Positions 11,827-22,115 of a stretch of DNA of 64,000 bases are shown here, in pieces. Within the stretch, counting starts at the first letter, position 1. Each line of letters begins with the position of its first letter. The notes under the pieces are model-generated. The model did not search any database, had not been told where the DNA came from, and saw nothing but the letters and a program-made list of their open reading frames with translations. The stretch is taken from positions 4,221,001-4,285,000 of the forward strand of contig NC_056427.1 of assembly GCF_905147365.1 (NCBI RefSeq), in the 5' to 3' direction. Position numbers and translations under genes: made by a program. The stretch comes from Aricia agestis. Lineage: Eukaryota; Arthropoda; Insecta; Lepidoptera; Lycaenidae.

Positions 11827-12225
11827 AGAAAGAACCATATTTCGGCTCGGTTATTCTTTAGTGACATAAATATTCATAATATAATTTCATATTCAAAAGC
11901 GTAAAAACATTCTTGTCAGATTGTAGCAAAATAAACCTTTAACCAGTTTGTATTTTTAAAATTGCACCCTCAAAAGGATTTAAAAGAGAATCGGAATTTA
12001 TACTTCAGGAATTCTATTTGGTCCAATTCTTAAAGTTTTAAAAAGATAATACCAGTAAGCTGATTCCATCGTGATTCGTGCATCGTCTGATTGTCATTTA
12101 TTTAATGTCTTCTCTCTTTATATAGATAACCTTTGTACTCGCGCATTAGAAAATAAATATTATGAATCCTATTTAGGAATTTTCCAAATGTTTTTTTGGA
12201 ATATAATGTTTTAGACATATTTTTT

Positions 12226-12385
12226 TACCCCCAACGAAAACTCCTAGGTTTTGATGTTTTAAATGTGTTTTTTTTTCTGTCTGTATATGTCATCGTAATT
12301 CGTAACATCCAAATGGGTGGATCAATTTTAAAGCTAACATGATCCGTCATCAGATGACTTTTGATCAGGTCACGTGTACTCAAGT
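12226..12385 (+). repeat. Family T repeat
   Basis: ACCCCCAACGAAAACTCCTA, TTTTCTGTCTGTATATGTCA, CATCCAAATGGGTGGATC; diverged copy of the repeat at 71-262. Confidence 0.45.
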
Positions 12386-12461
12386 ATCTTTTTACAATAC
12401 TGATATTTTACTTCGTACAAAAACGGGCCAATACAACCCGCAAATCTTCAAGAGGACAGCG

Positions 12462-12597
12462 TATTTCCTCTTAAATGGCCGACACACCTGCAACTGTTCT
12501 GATATTGCGAGTGTCCATGTGCAACGGCTGTTGCTTTCCATCAGGTGTGAGGTGACACGTTAGCTCATTTACCCCCGATTTTAATATAAAAAAAACG
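12462..12597 (+). repeat. Family A, old diverged copy
   Basis: GCGAGTGTCCATGTGCAACG and TTGCTTTCCATCAGGTG with a terminal A-run; clearly family A but many changes. Confidence 0.5.
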
Positions 12598-12765
12598 GGG
12601 AAATTCAGAAATATATTCGATTTAGATTCGAGTGACATTGTCGCCAAAAATTTTGATTGAGTTTCACAGAATATTGTATGAACGTAGGTATGAACTATTC
12701 CATTCATTTCATACATGTTGGTAATTCGAATTACCTATTCCCGTTAGATGTAAATATTCATCATA

Positions 12766-12872
12766 AATATAAATTCGATAGTGTGTCTGTCTGTTTGTTA
12801 CCTCTTCACGCCTAAACCGCTGAACCGATTTGCAAGAAATTTGTACATAGTAATACAATATATTTTTTAATA
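12766..12872 (+). repeat. Family B repeat, left part, interrupted
   Basis: GTCTGTCTGTTTGTTACCTC and CTAAACCGCTGAACCGAT; a family C SINE follows, after which a B-type segment resumes. Confidence 0.5.
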
Positions 12873-12883
12873 ATAATAATAAT

Positions 12884-13121
12884 ATCTATGGACGCTTCAC
12901 ATCACGTCAGTCTGGCCCCGTGCTAAGTACCTGAAAGACTTGTGTTACGGATACCAGACAACGGAAATATAAGTATTTATTTTAATATATTATCATACAC
13001 ATATTTAATACCCATCCATGGCCCAGGAACATTCAAAACTTTTTATTCCGTCGGCGGGATTCGAACCCGCGCCCCCCGGGTGGAGCTGCTACACTCTCTA
13101 CTCGTTGAGCCACAGAGGTCT
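12884..13121 (-). mobile_element. Family C tRNA-derived SINE, copy 2
   Basis: Inverse of copy 1: CGTCAGTCTGGCCCCGTGCT to GGATTCGAACCCGC (B box) and GAGCCACAGAGGTC. Inserted in a family B repeat. Confidence 0.75.
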
Positions 13122-13262
13122 TCAAATACTTTGAGTCCTGGGAAAGGGCAAAATCGGTTTAGTGGTTTGGGCGTGAAGAGGTAACAAACAGAAGAACAGA
13201 CAGACACACTTTCGCATGGACAGACAGACAGACTTTCGCATTTATAATATTAGTACGGATGG
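13122..13262 (-). repeat. Family B chimeric segment
   Basis: Starts with forward-order TACTTTGAGTCCTGGGAAAG, then switches to inverse-order GTTTGGGCGTGAAGAGG and TTATAATATTAGTACGGAT. Confidence 0.45.
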
Positions 13263-13447
13263 CCGAAATTGTCAAGGGTGGTCGGAATCACGAATATCAC
13301 TCTCAATAATTATGTACTTACTACGGAACCCCAAAAAGCAATTTGTTTATAAAATATCCCTTGTGTGCAGTAAGTATAGATTTAATTAAAATCTTGTTTT
13401 TTTTTTTTAATTTTCTTGAGGATGCTCAATAAATCATTGGTACATCA

Positions 13448-13520
13448 TCCCTGGGGGGTCGTGGGGGAAAACTGGGGGTCAGGGGGGAAAACTGGGGGGT
13501 CAAAAGATACCAGGGGGTCA
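13448..13520 (+). other. G-rich quadruplex-forming tract
   Basis: At least six runs of five or six G within 73 bp (CTGGGGGGTC, GTGGGGGAAAACTGGGGG, CAGGGGGGAAAACTGGGGGG, CCAGGGGGTC). No gene nearby. Confidence 0.6.
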
Positions 13521-14097
13521 GATTTGCCCATCTGCGTCTTAAATCCCCTAATTGGACAGAAAAAGCTTGATTTAGCTAATAATACTATATCTATATTGAG
13601 ATGATACAACATTTTATTATTTTTCAAACGATATTTTATTTCATTTGTGTCGAACATAGTAATAATAATAATTTATATTAATATTCGTTATGCGAAAAGG
13701 GGGCCTGTATATCTACCAGTTACTTTTTCTCGCTCTCTCTCTCTCTCTTTACCAATGACGCAAAATTCCCCTAACGGTATTAGAAAAAAAACGTATAACC
13801 TCTTCTTTGTTGAAAGTCGGTTTTTCATATAATTTGGGTCCCGAGAAAAGAAATGGTTTATTTTTTTCAGGAACATGTATTATTTTTAATCCTAAACTAA
13901 AATGATAAAACCACTTATTATTTTAATGTTCGCAACTTAAGTTGCGCAGTAATTCGTTTATCCCACGAAAACGGTTAATTTTCCCAAATAAAATTATTAT
14001 AGACCTTTTCCCCTGACATAAAGTTAAATATAAAAAATCGGTTTTGCAGTTGAAGCGCTGTGAGAAGAACATACAAGTTAAACTAGTTTATTAATAC
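13521..14097. other. No gene; short (CT)n tract at 13,730-13,749
   Basis: AT-rich; opposing short frames around the dinucleotide tract are chance. Confidence 0.45.
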
Positions 14098-14283
14098 TAA
14101 TATTATAAATGCGAAATGTCTCTCTATCTGTTACGCGAAATTATAAACCAATTTTGCTTAAAGGTATGGAGATTTTTTGAGCCCCAGAAATTGACATAGG
14201 ATACTACTTATTGCGGAAAAATGTAAGGTTCCCGCGTGATAAACGAATATTGCTACAACGGAGTTGCGGGCACCATCTGGTAA
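14098..14283 (+). repeat. Family B repeat
   Basis: AATATTATAAATGCGAAATG to GGAGTTGCGGGCACCATCTG. Confidence 0.55.
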
Positions 14284-14479
14284 TAATATAAATAAGCAAT
14301 AACAGCTCTATACAGATCGGGAAAATTCGTATGATCAAATTCATTAAGCTATTTCACTTTTAAATAAGAAAATCGTTATTTAAAAGTGAATTCCTCTAAT
14401 AAACACAATATAAGAAGCACTTACGCTTAAGAGCCCTCTAATATATGAGATTTCGGGAATTTACTTTTAGCTTCGTTCA

Positions 14480-14702
14480 ATAAAAAAAAATGAAGAACCC
14501 TCTTCACGTTAAGGATATTTTGAGATACGAAAAACGACAGATTTGTTTTTGTGACCGAAAAATGTACAGTTTCAGCGTGAATTTTAGCTAAACGCAGTTG
14601 CGAGTGTCATCTATACTAATATAATAAATGTGACAGTCTGTCTGTCTATCTGTCGGTTAGCTCAGATTTCACGCCCGAACCGCTGAACAAAATTTGCTGA
14701 TT
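14480..14702 (+). repeat. Two family B segments in tandem
   Basis: First ends GTTGCGAGTGTCATCTATAC near 14,612; the second starts TACTAATATAATAAATG and includes CCCGAACCGCTGAACAAA. Confidence 0.45.
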
Positions 14703-14886
14703 CTTCTCAATCAATTCAGCAAATGAATTATCAAACTGACAAATTTCAAATGAGTACGTACGTAGTATTATTACTAGACATGAATTGCAAGAAGATTTGC
14801 ATTTTGCGATTTAAAAAAAATGAATCTTATTTAAAAAAATGATTCGTAATATTATGATTCTCCAAAGCAACCATTTTAGCCCCACA
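14703..14886 (-). mobile_element. Family N MITE, copy 2
   Basis: Starts CTCAATCAATTCAGCAAATG, ends GATTCTCCAAAGCAACCATT then TTAGCCCC; inverse of the element at 3,915. Confidence 0.55.
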
Positions 14887-15329
14887 GAGGTCGTCATAGA
14901 TGATTGTATAGCTGATGTTCATGAAAATTATTACACATTAAAAATGTAATTTAAATAAAAGTAAGACTATGGAATGCTAAAGAAAAACTCACAAAAACCT
15001 ACGTTATCACAACATTTTCCTTGAAAAACAATTTCCAAAATGGCGCTAAACATTTCCAAAATGGCGGCTGATCCCTCGAGAGCCAAAGATAATGTTAAGT
15101 CCATTCATTTCTTAATTTCTCAGCCTGTCTTGACTCGTGCATATTTTAGCTCGAAAGAGTGCTCTTCTTTGAGTAAATACAAATTTTCCGCTACTTTTCG
15201 TATATAAATGTGAGGGGAAACCGTACATTTTCCTTCAAATACCTTTGAGTGCCATTAAGGTTTCGTGCCAATTTTTTTTGACATAGTGTTTTGCAAACAC
15301 AGTCAAGTTTGAAAGAAATAAATCTATTC

Positions 15330-15530
15330 TAGTATTTAAAAATGTGAAAGTGTTTTGTGTGTATCCTCTTCACGCCCAAACCGCTGAACAGATTTTGCTG
15401 AAATTTAACATGAAGATACTTTGAGTTTCCTAAAGAGCATACAATAATTTTCATCCCAGTAAAATGTACGGTTCCCGCGCAATTAACGAATTTGGCGCAA
15501 CGGAGGTGCGGACGTTATCTATATCTTGTT
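15330..15530 (+). repeat. Family B repeat
   Basis: CACGCCCAAACCGCTGAACA, GTACGGTTCCCGCGCAATTA. The interval 14,887-15,329 shows only AAAATGGCG tracts and no gene. Confidence 0.5.
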
Positions 15531-15532
15531 AT

Positions 15533-15666
15533 ATATAAAAATGGATTTTCAAATGTGTTAGTCGCGCTAAAACTCGAAAACGGCTGAACGGATTGGGCTG
15601 ATTTTAGTCTTAAAACATTCGTAGAAGGTTTTAAAGTGACACGAAGTTCGCCGGGACGGCTAGTTT
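15533..15666 (+). repeat. Family S/R-type repeat, short copy
   Basis: TATATATAAAAATGGATTTT to TTCGCCGGGACGGCTAGTT; shares its 3' end with families R and S. Confidence 0.5.
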
Positions 15667-15688
15667 AGTAATAAAATAATATCAAAAC

Positions 15689-16040
15689 GCCTCCGTGGTC
15701 TAGTGGTATAGAGCGCGGCTCTTGACTCGGAGGTCGTGGGTTCGATTCCCGCGTTGGAAACATGTTATTTCCAAGTTTGGTTAGGACAATGCAGGCTGAT
15801 CACCTGATTGACAAGTAAGATGATCCATGCGTCGGATGGGCATGTAAAAAGTCGGTCCTGCGCCTGATCTCTCGCCAGTCGTGTCGGTCGTCCGTCCCAC
15901 TGGGTTATGAGAGTAAAGGAATAGAGAGTGCTCTTGTGTACTGCGCACACACTTGGGCACTATAAAAATTACTCCTGCGTAGCTGGCCTGGTTTCAATGA
16001 AACCGGCCACCGTCACCGAAACCGGTGTGGGAGCAATTAT
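15689..16040 (+). mobile_element. Family D tRNA-derived SINE, copy 1
   Basis: A box TGGTCTAGTGG and B box GGTTCGATTCC in a head starting ACGCCTCCGTGG; long body including GTGTCGGTCGTCCGTCCCAC and CACACACTTGGGCACTATAA, ending CACCGAAACCGGTGTGGGAG. Confidence 0.8.
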
Positions 16041-16255
16041 TATTATAATATCAAAACTCTAAACCTCTTTGTTTTCAAATATTAATGCATTTAAATTATT
16101 GCTGTAATTTTTTTTACTGAAAGCTTTAAATAGATTTCCCTAAGGTGCCATCACAGTATTTCCAAAATAGAAGACTTTTTAGATTGGTATTTTCTTAAAA
16201 GATTATTTTGACCCGAACGATAACAGCCTAGTCATTGTATGCATTTGTGTGTTAT

Positions 16256-16465
16256 GTGATATATAATATAAATGAGAAAATATTGTGTCTGTCTGTTTTG
16301 TCTTTATGCCCAAACCACTGAACCGATTTTGCTGTTTGGTTTATAGAAATTTCCCGGGAATCAGAGTATCTCCATATGGGTATGGGGTTTTGAGTCCCGG
16401 GAAAGGACATAGGGTACTTTTTGTTCCGGAAAAATGTACAGTTCGTAATTTTGGCGCAACGTTGT
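16256..16465 (+). repeat. Family B repeat
   Basis: TATAATATAAATGAGAAAAT start; CCCAAACCACTGAACCGATT; GAGTCCCGGGAAAGGACATA; GTTCGTAATTTTGGCGCAAC. Confidence 0.55.
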
Positions 16466-16786
16466 TGGTTTATTACTGGCTTTTGACTTTGGAGCGTTTA
16501 ACCTCGCGTTAAAGAATTTGTAAGTATACAGAATAAATTATTTTAATGAGCAAGGAGTTAAGTATTTATTTGCAAAAATTAATTAATGTTTTATTCATAT
16601 TATTAATGACTTTAAATTAACATGAGATGATTGCATATTATGTTTTTAATTAACTCGTTATGCTAAAGATTGAAGTTAAATAGACATAAAATAATTACTT
16701 ATTTTTCTGCATGTAAGCGTATTTAAATAGCATTTCTTTGCAACCGTTTCTATAATATAATATTTCGTTTTTTAATTGAAAAGAAT
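16466..16786. other. AT-rich, nothing recognised
   Basis: No frame or repeat that I can support. Confidence 0.45.
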
Positions 16787-17456
16787 CATCTTATATATAA
16801 AATTCTCGTGTCACAATGTTAGGCCGCGTCCTCCTCCGAAACGGCTTTACTAATTTTAACCAAATTTTATATGCATATTCAGTAGCTCTGAGAATCGGCT
16901 ACTGGGTACTTTTTATATTGATAAGTGCATTTGTTGAATAAATAATAGTAAATTATTACAACTCGAGACTGACGGCGACCATTGTTTGTGCGACGGGATA
17001 GCGATGGACGTTGCCATGGTGACAGTTGGTGACATGGTGACAGAGTTATGTATGTGGGAGAGCCATGCTTCGGCACGAATGGGCCGGCTCGACCGGAGAA
17101 ATACCACGTCCTGACAGAAAACCGGCGTGAAACAGTGCTTGCGCTGTGTTTCGCCGAGTGAATGAGTTTACCGGAGGCCCAATCCCCTACCCTATTCCCT
17201 TCCATACCCTCCCCTATTCCCTTTCCTTCCCTTCCCTACCCTCTCATATTTCCCTATTCCCTATTAAAAGGCCGGCAACGCACCTGCAGCTCTTCTGATG
17301 CTGCGAGTGTCCATGGGCGACGGAAGTGGCTTTCCATCAGGTGACCCGTTTGCTCGTTTGCCCCCTTATATCATTTAAAAAAAAAGTCACTTCAATAAAA
17401 TGTGGGCGAAATACGTCTTTATATGGCATAGAAACGTTTGCCGGGACAGCTAGTAA
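16787..17456 (+). repeat. Family S repeat, copy 1, interrupted by a family A retroposon
   Basis: TATATATAAAATTCTCGTGT ... GGACGTTGCCATGGTGACA [insertion 17,054-17,385] GTCACTTCAATAAAATG ... TTTGCCGGGACAGCTAGTAA. The inverted copy at 41,281-41,556 lacks the insertion. Confidence 0.7.
17054..17385 (+). mobile_element. Family A retroposon, copy 3, full length
   Basis: GTGGGAGAGCCATGCTTCGG to CTCGTTTGCCCCCTTATATC and an A-tail. Includes the CCCTATTCCCTTCC-type pyrimidine tract of variable length. Confidence 0.8.
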
Positions 17457-17633
17457 TATATATATTAATTATTAATAGGATGAAGAGTTTTTTTAATTTC
17501 ATTTATTAATGTTGTGGGAATAATTATGCTTGAGAGCATCAAAGATTCCTTTGCCATGCATATTACCACAACTCACATGTAGGTACACATCTTTCGACAA
17601 CTCTTTTCATCACCTCCAACAAATATTACTTAG

Positions 17634-17768
17634 TCTATTCCTTTACTCTCATAACCCACTGGGTTATGAGAGTAAAGGAATAGACTGTGCACTGCGCACA
17701 CACTTGGGCACTATAAAACTACTCCTGCGTAACAGGCCTGGTTTCAATGAAACTGGCCACAACTGGTT
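17634..17768 (+). repeat. Family D SINE fragment beginning with a perfect hairpin
   Basis: CTATTCCTTTACTCTCATAA is mirrored by TTATGAGAGTAAAGGAATAG (17,634-17,683), then CACACACTTGGGCACTATAA and GTTTCAATGAAACTGGCCAC of family D. Confidence 0.65.
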
Positions 17769-17814
17769 ATTTTAGCTAAAACTATTTCATATTTAGCTAA
17801 AACGTTATTTCTTC

Positions 17815-17922
17815 TAGCAACGCACCTGTAGCTCTTCTGATGTTGCGAGTGTCCATGGGCGACGGTATTTGCTTTCCATCAGGTGACCCGTTGCTCGTTT
17901 GCCCTCTTATTTTATAAACAAA
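17815..17922 (+). mobile_element. Family A retroposon, 5'-truncated copy 4
   Basis: GCAACGCACCTGTAGCTCTT through CTCGTTTGCCCTCTTATTTT to an A-rich end. Confidence 0.65.
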
Positions 17923-18170
17923 ATGAAATTAATGACTTACAACCCTCTTAATGACTAAAACATACCAAACACGCTTTTATAAGTTAAACGAATTTATTCT
18001 CCGCTTTAAAGCGTTGAGTTTTTTACATTTTATCTAAAAAGCTTCAAGTTCGCGAGCTTACAGCTAAGCCAGTGGTTTTTAAACTGTGTTTAATGTATTT
18101 GTGGATTCTCGGAAAATTTGAATTCGGTAAAGCTTATTTTAGGGAAAATGGATGAACATTTTTGTGGTCA

Positions 18171-18215
18171 CGTGTATGATCCAACATTATAATTTATAAT
18201 GTTGGATCATACACG
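18171..18215. repeat. 45-bp near-perfect hairpin
   Basis: CGTGTATGATCCAACATTAT is mirrored by ATAATGTTGGATCATACACG with a minimal AT loop. Confidence 0.7.
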
Positions 18216-18297
18216 TATACACACACATACTTTGAGTACCTTTGTACTTGACTGTGGTGCATAAAATTCGACAAAGCTAAAGTGAAGAAATTTTTTA

Positions 18298-18483
18298 TAG
18301 AATCCTAATCCGTTAATCGCGCGTGAACCGTACATTTTCCGGGATAAAAAGTATCCTAGGTCCTTTTAGGGACTCGAAGTATCTCCATACCAAATTTCAA
18401 CAAAATCGGTTAAGCGGCTTAGGCGTGAAGAGGTAACAGACAGACAGACAGACACACGTTCGCATTTATAATATTAGTATTGA
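18298..18483 (-). repeat. Family B repeat
   Basis: GCGCGTGAACCGTACATTTT to GCATTTATAATATTAGTATT, inverse orientation. Confidence 0.6.
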
Positions 18484-18925
18484 TTACCTAGCATATTATT
18501 CTTTTGGTGTAACTCTTATTTTACTTGTCTCTTTAAAGAAACCTTTCTGTTACTTAAAGTCATTGTATTAAAATACCCATGAATTATAACATCTAGATGT
18601 GACATTTTAAGAATTAAATATGCATCGCTCAGAAGCGGTATCCTTACAAAGAATAATAAAGTGAAAAGAGCTACAAATAAATAATAGTTTTGTTTGAAAG
18701 AGCACATTTAAAGAATACATTTTCAGGTGAAAAAAAAAAGTGAAACATTCAACATTTAGTGTTTTTTAAGTTTTCGGATTATGGTTTTCAGGATTCCATC
18801 TCCAAAGGGTATAAAAGTGGGACACTTAGATAGTAATAAAAAAGTAATAATAATAGACATTTAATGATTATTGAACTTAATTAAATGAGGACTTTGACAG
18901 ATAATGTCTGGGGCTTATATCTTAT
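18484..18925. other. No gene recognised
   Basis: AT-rich with a 63-codon minus frame lacking any recognisable feature. Confidence 0.4.
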
Positions 18926-19158
18926 ACGAGCTTTTGCCCGCGGCTTCGCTCGCGTTTAGAAGTATTATTATATACAAACTTTCATCCTCTATTTTGACCC
19001 CTTGGGGTTGGAATTTATCAAAATCCTTTCTTAGCGGATGCCTACGTCATGACATCTACCTACATGCCAAATTTCAGCCCGATCCGTCCAGTGGTTTGGG
19101 CTGTGCGTTGATAGATCACCATGTCAGTCAGTCACCTTTGAGTTTTATATATAAAAGA
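18926..19158 (-). repeat. Family J repeat
   Basis: CGAGCTTTTGCCCGCGGCTT to GTCAGTCAGTCACCTTTGAG; nearly the same as 63,107-63,338. Confidence 0.65.
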
Positions 19159-19407
19159 TAATATAATCTTTGTGTATGATTATTTGCTATTTTAGCTTAA
19201 ATTATACTGCATAGCTAAATACAAGTGAGCGAGTTTGAGAAATCGACGCCTGCCAACATTTTTCACCTTCGGCAGTGAGTTTACGATGCTGTTGCGGATG
19301 TAGAATACTGGATAGGACTTAATGTTGAGTAGTATTGGAACGGAGTTCCTTATCGCGCGTTCGGCGTAAAGGCTAGATAGGCTAGACAGAACTATATTCG
19401 ACCTTGA

Positions 19408-19825
19408 CACTTTTTTATTAGTACCACAGGAATACTGTCAATGCCCCCTGCACCTACCATGCAGGTAGGGGCAGACGGCGTTGATAGTATTCTTGTGCGT
19501 GAACTAGATGGCATTTTTAGAGAACAAACCGACGCGTTGTTAGTATTCCTAGGCGTCAATAGATGGCGTTTTTTAAATTATTTTTTTAGTATAGTAGATG
19601 TACTATCAGAGAAGTTGATTCCTAGGCAGATGTCGGACCTAAGTAATTTGGTCGCGTTACGTCAAACCCGTCCGACCGATCACAGCTAACATTGAAAGCC
19701 GATCACATGACGTAGGTCCGTCAACTGCCTAGGAATAAATTTCCTTGATGGTACTAATACAGGTTTTTTGAACATAAGAAATAACTTCGTTCCATTCGGG
19801 TGTCCCTTAACACCCCTCCAGTTTT
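19408..19825 (-). mobile_element. Family I element, copy 2, with nested family H MITE
   Basis: CATGCAGGTAGGGGCAGACG, CTAGGCGTCAATAGATGGCG, then after the nested MITE GTTTTTTGAACATAAGAAAT and GAACGAAG-type end in inverse order. The 82-codon frame here is chance. Confidence 0.55.
19599..19756. mobile_element. Family H MITE, copy 1
   Basis: GTACTATCAGAGAAGTTGAT, CCTAGGCAGATGTCGGACCT on one side; AGGTCCGTCAACTGCCTAGG and a TAGTAC-type end on the other. Copies also at 26.4, 46.2 and 54.0 kb. Confidence 0.7.
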
Positions 19826-20090
19826 TTTTTTTACAATTTTGTAACCACATCCAGTATAACAACTTCAGACATCCACGTTGTATGATTTATTAATGTACCG
19901 TCTCAAACATTTCAATTATAGCCAGGTCACATGCACGTATTGATTTCATACAAACGATACGCCTCCGTGGTCCAGTGGCTGAAAACGTGACTCGGAGGTT
20001 GTGGGTTCTATACCCAGTACCCACATTGGAAAAAAATCCAAGTTTAATTAGGCCAATGAATGGAGATCACCTGATTATATAATATCTTTT

Positions 20091-20608
20091 TAGGGTTCCG
20101 TACCTCAAAAGGAAAAAACGGAACCCTTATAGGATCACTTTGTTGTCCGTCTGTCCGTCCGTCCGTCTGTCAAGACCCTTTTTCTCAGGAACGCGTGGAG
20201 GTATGAAGCTGAAATTTATATCAATTACTCAGGTCTACTGTCCCTTGAAGCTGTGAAAAAATCAAACTTCTAAGCCAACGCAATCAAAAGATACAGCCGT
20301 TTATGCCGCAAATTTTCGACACTTGCAAGGGAATCAAAACCTACAGGGTGCTTCCCGTGAACTCAGAATCTTGAAATTTGGTACGAAGCAACGTCTTATA
20401 GCATAGATAAAGGAAAAATTACGAAAACCATAAATTTTTAGTTACATCACATAATATATTTTTTTTTAATAATTTTAAACTTACTACCCATTTCCTCATA
20501 AACGCGTAGAGGTATTAAATTGAAATTCATACCAAATACTCAGGTCTATAATACCTTTAAGCTGTCGGAACCCGCGGTGCGCGAGTCCGACTCGCACTTG
20601 GCCGGTTT
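20091..20608 (-). mobile_element. Family F element, copy 3 (subfamily variant)
   Basis: AGGGTTCCGTACCTCAAAAG to GAGTCCGACTCGCACTTGGC; interior differs from copies 1 and 2. Confidence 0.6.
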
Positions 20609-20621
20609 TTTTTATAATATC

Positions 20622-20879
20622 TATGGACGCTTCATACCACGTCAGTCTGGCCCCGTGCTAAGTACCTGAACGACTTGTGTTACGGGTACCAGACAATGGA
20701 AATATATTTAATACTTTACACTATACATATATTTAAGATTTTTATTATATGATACACATATTTAATACACATCCATGACCCAGGAACTTTTTTTTTACTT
20801 TTGTTCCGTCGGCGAGATTCGAACCTGCGACCCCCGGCTTGAGCTAGCAACAGCCCACCAACTGAGTCACAGAGGTCGT
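20622..20879 (-). mobile_element. Family C tRNA-derived SINE, copy 3
   Basis: CCACGTCAGTCTGGCCCCGT to ACTGAGTCACAGAGGTCGT, with degraded B box GAGATTCGAACCTGCG. Confidence 0.75.
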
Positions 20880-21206
20880 GATTATATCACAAGATGATGC
20901 ATTCGTCGGATGGACACTTTCTTCCTTTACTCTTATAATCCATTGGGACGGACTACTGACACGACTGGCGAGAAGAATGGCAGGAATTTTTACCCGACTA
21001 GACTGCCAGGAGGGTTATGTGTTTGGCGCGTATCTTGTATGTTTGTAATATTCTTTATTACCTTGTATCTCCAGAACCGCTAAACGGATTTTCACAATTG
21101 AGGTATCGTTAGATTTGTCCTGTTACCCTTTACTAATACTAACTAACCCAAGTGTTCTTAGATAGGTCACATTAAAAAACAAAACAAAATTGCAGATGTT
21201 TGATAT

Positions 21207-21288
21207 AATGCAGTCGGAGGCATACTATTTTATGATTATTGATTTATGAATTAATGTTAAACTTGGTGCGACATGCCTCCGACTGCAT
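21207..21288. repeat. 82-bp hairpin
   Basis: AATGCAGTCGGAGGCAT is mirrored by ATGCCTCCGACTGCATT around a 47-bp AT-rich loop. Confidence 0.65.
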
Positions 21289-21337
21289 TTTATTATCCAC
21301 TTTCTTCTTCTACATTTTCTACATTTCTACATTACAT

Positions 21338-21429
21338 TCTTCTGATGCTGCGAGTGTCCATGGGCGATGGAAGTTGCTTTCCATAAGGTGACCCGTTTGC
21401 TCGTCTGCCCCTTATTTCATAAAAAAAAA
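21338..21429 (+). mobile_element. Family A retroposon, 5'-truncated copy 5
   Basis: CTTCTGATGCTGCGAGTGTC to GCCCCTTATTTCATAAAAAA. Confidence 0.65.
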
Positions 21430-21434
21430 TGTTG

Positions 21435-21478
21435 GACGGACGACCGACACGAGTGGCGAGTGATCCTAGGCGCAGCGG
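21435..21478 (-). repeat. Family D SINE fragment
   Basis: GGACGGACGACCGACACGAG and TGGCGAGTGATCCTAGGCGCAG minus a few bases match the middle of family D in reverse. Confidence 0.45.
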
Positions 21479-21497
21479 CCCCGCTGATTGATTGATT

Positions 21498-21725
21498 GAG
21501 AGGAATTGCTAAATGTGACCATTTTAGCCCTAAAATGGTCACATTTAGCAATTCCTTTCAATCAATTCAGCAAATTAATTGTCAAAACTAACTGACAAAT
21601 GTAAAATTAGTACGAATTACTAGATATGAATTGCAAGAAGACTTGTATTTTGTGATTTTAAAAAGAATAAATCATAACATGATTAATTAGATGACTTTTC
21701 AAAGCGACCATTTTCGCCCCGCAGG
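21498..21725 (-). mobile_element. Family N MITE, copy 3, with doubled end
   Basis: AGGAATTGCTAAATGTGACC then its mirror GGTCACATTTAGCAATTCCT form a palindrome at the 5' end; ends CTTTTCAAAGCGACCATTTT then CGCCCCG. Confidence 0.6.
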
Positions 21726-21755
21726 ACATTTTATATGGCCATTATTGTTGACATT

Positions 21756-21797
21756 CCTAAATTACGCGGGCGAAGCCGCGCGGAACATCTTGTAGGA
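21756..21797 (-). repeat. Family K fragment
   Basis: ATTACGCGGGCGAAGCCGCG and CGGAACATCTTG, inverse of the start of 27,109. Confidence 0.5.
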
Positions 21798-21878
21798 AAT
21801 ATTACGCATATGTCGGAGCAGAGGGCGTTAGTAGCACATTCAGTAAATAGTCCATAAATAGTCCATAAAGTTAATATA

Positions 21879-22115
21879 CCTAGCGGAATAGAGAAACAAA
21901 GGCCTGAGCAAGCTAGATGTCATTATCAGTAACAATGCGTGGTAAAAATAGACGTGTGATACATGACAGCAGCACTCTTTTTTTGACGTCCAGTCGGCAC
22001 GTGCCGCACGTTGACAATTTAATCACATAGAAATCATGTTCAATCATGCTTGTGTAAGTGTACGTACGTATACGTACACATATTTTTACACACAGATGAA
22101 ACCAATTTCGGTTTC
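21879..22115 (+). mobile_element. Family X MITE, copy 2 (with internal insertion, right end lost)
   Basis: ATACCTAGCGGAATAGAGAA, GTGTGATACATGACAGCAGC, then about 70 extra bases before GCTTGTGTAAGTGTACGTAC and ACCAATTTCGGTTTCGAGAT; compare 27,407-27,597. Confidence 0.6.

Larger units (their letters stand above)
19957..20995 (+). mobile_element. Family D SINE, copy 3, split by a composite insertion
   Basis: Head ACGCCTCCGTGGTCCAGTGG; sequence stops at GATCACCTGATTATAT (20,080) and resumes at GATTATATCACAAGATGATG (20,880). The 8-bp GATTATAT duplication (20,073-20,080 and 20,880-20,887) brackets family F copy 3 and a reverse family C SINE. Confidence 0.7.
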
